Below, piece by piece: positions 61,903-64,000 of a DNA stretch of 64,000 bases. This DNA is from CBDCFL01 sp965216135. GTDB taxonomy: Bacteria; Pseudomonadota; Alphaproteobacteria; Rhodobacterales; Rhodobacteraceae. The DNA lies in assembly GCA_965216135.1 (NCBI GenBank), contig CBDCFL010000022.1, positions 424,511 through 488,510 on the forward strand. The letters run 5' to 3'. Each line of letters starts with the position of its first letter. Within the stretch, counting starts at the first letter, position 1. The notes under the pieces were generated by a model. That model ran no database searches. It saw only the letters and a list, made by a program, of their open reading frames with translations, and was not told the origin of the DNA. Made by a program: the position numbers and the translations under genes.

Positions 61903-63420
61903 ATGCCGAACTCTTCCAACCACATGCAATTTTGGCTGGCATTGCTAGCGTATCGCGTTGACACCGAACAACGATCTAGAATTTGGAACGGTTATCTTGC
62001 ATGGAAGTTGCCAGGCAGCCGCTTTCACGAAATCCGTAACGTCGGGAAACCTCCTTTTAATCAGTTTGCTCTGGGACAACGCTTGCAGTTGACAGAAGAA
62101 GAGAAAAACAGCCTCGACGCACTTGCCGATAGCTACGGGGGACATCCCCTATTCCCGGATACAATCTCAACAATACCCACTCCATACATGGATTTCTCTG
62201 CACACTCGTTCGATGTTGACGTGTGTTTTTCTGGTCGTATCCTAATCCATTCTAGATTTAAGGGAACCAAGTTCAACGCCCTGGCGGATTTTCGCAACGC
62301 TACTTTTGTAGGCACATCGAACTTTGAGGGCGCTAGTTTCGAAAGACGTTGTCTCTTTGCCGATGCCGCATTCGAGAATACTGCGAATTTCAAGAATGCC
62401 ACGTTTAGAGAAACTACCGATTTCCATAGAACTGAGTTTAAGGTTGCGGCGTATTTTGATGCATGTAAATTCTTATCCGTTCCTGACGACTTCAAGGGAC
62501 AACCACTTGGGGGTGTCGGATTTTGGAGTGCTAACTTTAGCGGGGATGCGAACTTCGAAAAGGCAATATGGAGTATTGGAAGCAATTTTGAAGCTGCGAC
62601 GTTTCGAGGTTTAGTAAATTTTAAGTCTACTTCATTTGAAGGGAAAGCGGATTTTCAAAATGTGCAATTCGAGCGTGCTGTAGATTTTTCGTTCGCGGAA
62701 TTTGAAAGAGAAACAAACTTTAACGACGCATCGTTCAAATCCACAACCCATTTTAGGTGTTCTAGTTTTTTGGAACCCCCCAAGTTTTTTGGAACCGACC
62801 TTCACGAGGACACCGATTTCGACGGGGTAGACTGGCATAGAGCAGAAGCAAGTTACACCGTGTCCTGGTGGTCAAAATATGTGTCTCGCCGAAAGGGTCG
62901 GGAGATAGAATCGGACGTAGTGGACGCCAGCAGTGCCATTCAGGCGTGGGATCGATTAGCCCTCGTCATGAGTAAACTCGAAAAATTATCGGAGCGACAC
63001 AAGTTCTACAGGCTTCGAATGCGCGCTCAAAGAAAGCGAGATGGGTGGGGTGTCTTGTCGCTCTCAAACTGGTTGTTTGATGTGTTGTCCGATTATGGTT
63101 GGAGTATACGACGAGCATTGATTTGGTGGTCATTGCACTTCACTGCTGTAGGACTATTGCTGTTCAGCCAAACCGGTCCTCAAGACGAGGGGTGGGGAGC
63201 CATATTTGGTGACAGTTTGCTCGTCAGCTTCTCGAACGCCCATGCGTTTCTCGGGCTTGTCTCCGACGGCGGGTATTTGTACGGATCGCGCTTACGCGTG
63301 GCTGCTGCCATCCAAGATATTTTTGTCCTGAATGCAGTGGGTATGGTTCAAACCGTCACCGGACCGATTCTTCTGTTTCTGCTCTTGTTGACGTTACGCA
63401 ATCGGTTCCGGCTTCGGTAG
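61903..63420 (+). CDS. pentapeptide-repeat membrane protein
   Basis: 505 residues from ATG 61903 (MPNSSNHMQFWLALLAYRVD; an ATG at 61837 is in frame). After an N-terminal region, residues ~130-310 are pentapeptide repeats of the A(D/N)LxF type: FKGTKFNALADFRNATFVGT, SNFEGASFERRCLFADAAFE, NTANFKNATFRETTDFHRTE. Then a helical linker (KLEKLSERHKFYRLRMRAQR) and C-terminal membrane segments: RRALIWWSLHFTAVGLLLF, DSLLVSFSNAHAFLGLVSDG and VQTVTGPILLFLLLLTLRNR. The arrangement of a beta-helix on a membrane anchor is known from many bacterial proteins of unknown role. AT-richer than its neighbours, with codon use suggestive of transfer. Not interrupted. Confidence 0.9.
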   Translation: MPNSSNHMQFWLALLAYRVDTEQRSRIWNGYLAWKLPGSRFHEIRNVGKPPFNQFALGQRLQLTEEEKNSLDALADSYGGHPLFPDTISTIPTPYMDFSAHSFDVDVCFSGRILIHSRFKGTKFNALADFRNATFVGTSNFEGASFERRCLFADAAFENTANFKNATFRETTDFHRTEFKVAAYFDACKFLSVPDDFKGQPLGGVGFWSANFSGDANFEKAIWSIGSNFEAATFRGLVNFKSTSFEGKADFQNVQFERAVDFSFAEFERETNFNDASFKSTTHFRCSSFLEPPKFFGTDLHEDTDFDGVDWHRAEASYTVSWWSKYVSRRKGREIESDVVDASSAIQAWDRLALVMSKLEKLSERHKFYRLRMRAQRKRDGWGVLSLSNWLFDVLSDYGWSIRRALIWWSLHFTAVGLLLFSQTGPQDEGWGAIFGDSLLVSFSNAHAFLGLVSDGGYLYGSRLRVAAAIQDIFVLNAVGMVQTVTGPILLFLLLLTLRNRFRLR

Positions 63421-63468
63421 GCAACAATTGGGGGTTTTCGACCCTCGGTATTGTGCAGCATTCATAGA

Positions 63469-63774
63469 TCAGCGGGATAGCCGGCCCTGTGAGGGGTCGG
63501 TTTGGGGCCGCAATCTGCGGCGACGCGACTCACGCGGAACCGGTTTGCAGGGATATCGCGTCCCGCAGCCCAACGTGCTACTCACATCCGAAAGCGGATG
63601 GCCTTCCACGGCGGGAGCATACCGATCATCCTTCAGCCATTTGAATATCAGATTGGCATTCATCGCATACCGACGTGCAACCTGCGCAACCGAAACACCA
63701 GCCGCCGTCGTCTGAAAACAGATTGAACGCTTCTCATCATCCGGCCAACGCCGCTTCTTCTGCTTCACAGCCAT
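63469..63774 (-). pseudogene. IS66 TnpA, C-terminus aberrant
   Basis: ATG 63774 (MAVKQKKRRWPDDEKRSICF), HTH TAAGVSVAQVARRYAMNANL and IFKWLKDDRYAPAVEG, then about 45 residues that no longer resemble TnpA (CGTRYPCKPVPRESRRRRLR). The C-terminal SGxFDPDAVARLVRGL block is absent, so the tail is frameshifted or fused. Confidence 0.75.
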
Positions 63775-63870
63775 AGAGGGCCCCTAAGTGTCCACTATCA
63801 ATGGTGGACACTAACCCATCAAAATCTGCGCCGTTAGGCGGGGCACACCGGACGCTTACGCCTCACGTAC
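63469..63870 (-). mobile_element. IS66-family end with TnpA fragment
   Basis: The end GTAAGCGTCCGGTGTGCCCC read inward from 63868-63870 is followed by tnpA on the minus strand. The element is truncated on the left after tnpA. Confidence 0.7.
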
Positions 63871-63878
63871 TGACCTGC

Positions 63879-64000
63879 TCCCCGAAAACTGGTCCATTTG
63901 AAAGGAGGATCTGTTCGCTTAATGTTCACGAGAACGAGGAGAACAGAGAATGCGCAAGTCACGGTTTAGCGAAGAGCAGATTGTTCGGATCATTCAGGAG
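63879..64000 (+). mobile_element. IS3-family element, left end, cut by the window edge
   Basis: The terminus TGACCTGCTCCCCGAAAACT at 63879 (IS407-type) leads to ATG 63951 of an OrfA-like gene (MRKSRFSEEQIVRIIQE), whose reading runs off the right edge. It has the standard HTH start of IS3 OrfA (FSEEQIVRII). Confidence 0.85.

Overview
The window looks like a fragmented, insertion-sequence-saturated accessory region of an alphaproteobacterium, most likely a member of the Rhodobacterales. The evidence is the GC-rich coding, the start of a roseobacter-type plasmid RepA, a RidA / glycerophosphodiesterase / GNAT gene trio, a sarcosine oxidase soxBDAG operon, an alphaproteobacterial-type LexA box and the particular IS families present. 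Many genes are broken by IS insertion, frameshift or deletion. By inference this fits a plasmid, chromid or genomic-island hotspot in an organism undergoing IS expansion.

Layout. 1-5.7 kb: two frameshifted genes (a DUF4143 ATPase and an overlapping partner), IS3 and IS21 remnants, a serine recombinase and an IS6 tail. 5.7-8.5 kb: a HEPN-like gene split by an IS630 copy, then an IS1182 tail and an EamA stub. 8.5-12.2 kb: a dispersed repeat, a secreted ankyrin-repeat gene with one frameshift, a secreted-protein operon, and an iteron plasmid origin whose repA is cut by IS5. 12.2-22.2 kb: IS5, IS1595, IS630, a phage terminase small subunit, an intact aldo/keto reductase, a LexA box, a Tn3 scrap and an IS21. 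22.2-23.7 kb: a chromosomal-type RidA-GDPD-GNAT cluster cut off in the third gene. 24.3-30.6 kb: IS21 and IS200, then tniQ-tniB-tniA of a Tn7/Tn5053-like transposon with one end made of four 20-bp repeats. 31-34.9 kb: a nuclease-like scrap and nested IS elements. 34.9-36.8 kb: a near-complete hipBA toxin-antitoxin pair with a readable promoter and candidate operator. 37-39.5 kb: a decayed IS21.

The most interesting segment is 39.7-46.7 kb. It holds a DUF4238 gene, an orphan HigA-like regulator, a TnpB scrap and a 1446-residue HNH-NACHT protein with a long helical C-terminus, which has the architecture of an anti-phage STAND NTPase. From 48.9 to 55.2 kb there is an intact catabolic operon, soxB-soxD-soxA-soxG plus an enolase-superfamily enzyme, predicted to demethylate and process N-methylated amino acids. 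The right end (55.2-64 kb) is IS5 interrupted by IS630, IS21, an IS66 whose tnpC carries a group II intron with RT (removing the intron restores the frame exactly), a pentapeptide-repeat membrane protein, and more IS66 and IS3.

Removing the IS630, IS1595 and defective IS66 insertions restores the interrupted host sequences, and for three of the coding targets the reading frame is exactly restored. These insertions are therefore recent relative to the decay of their targets. No tRNA, rRNA or CRISPR array was seen.
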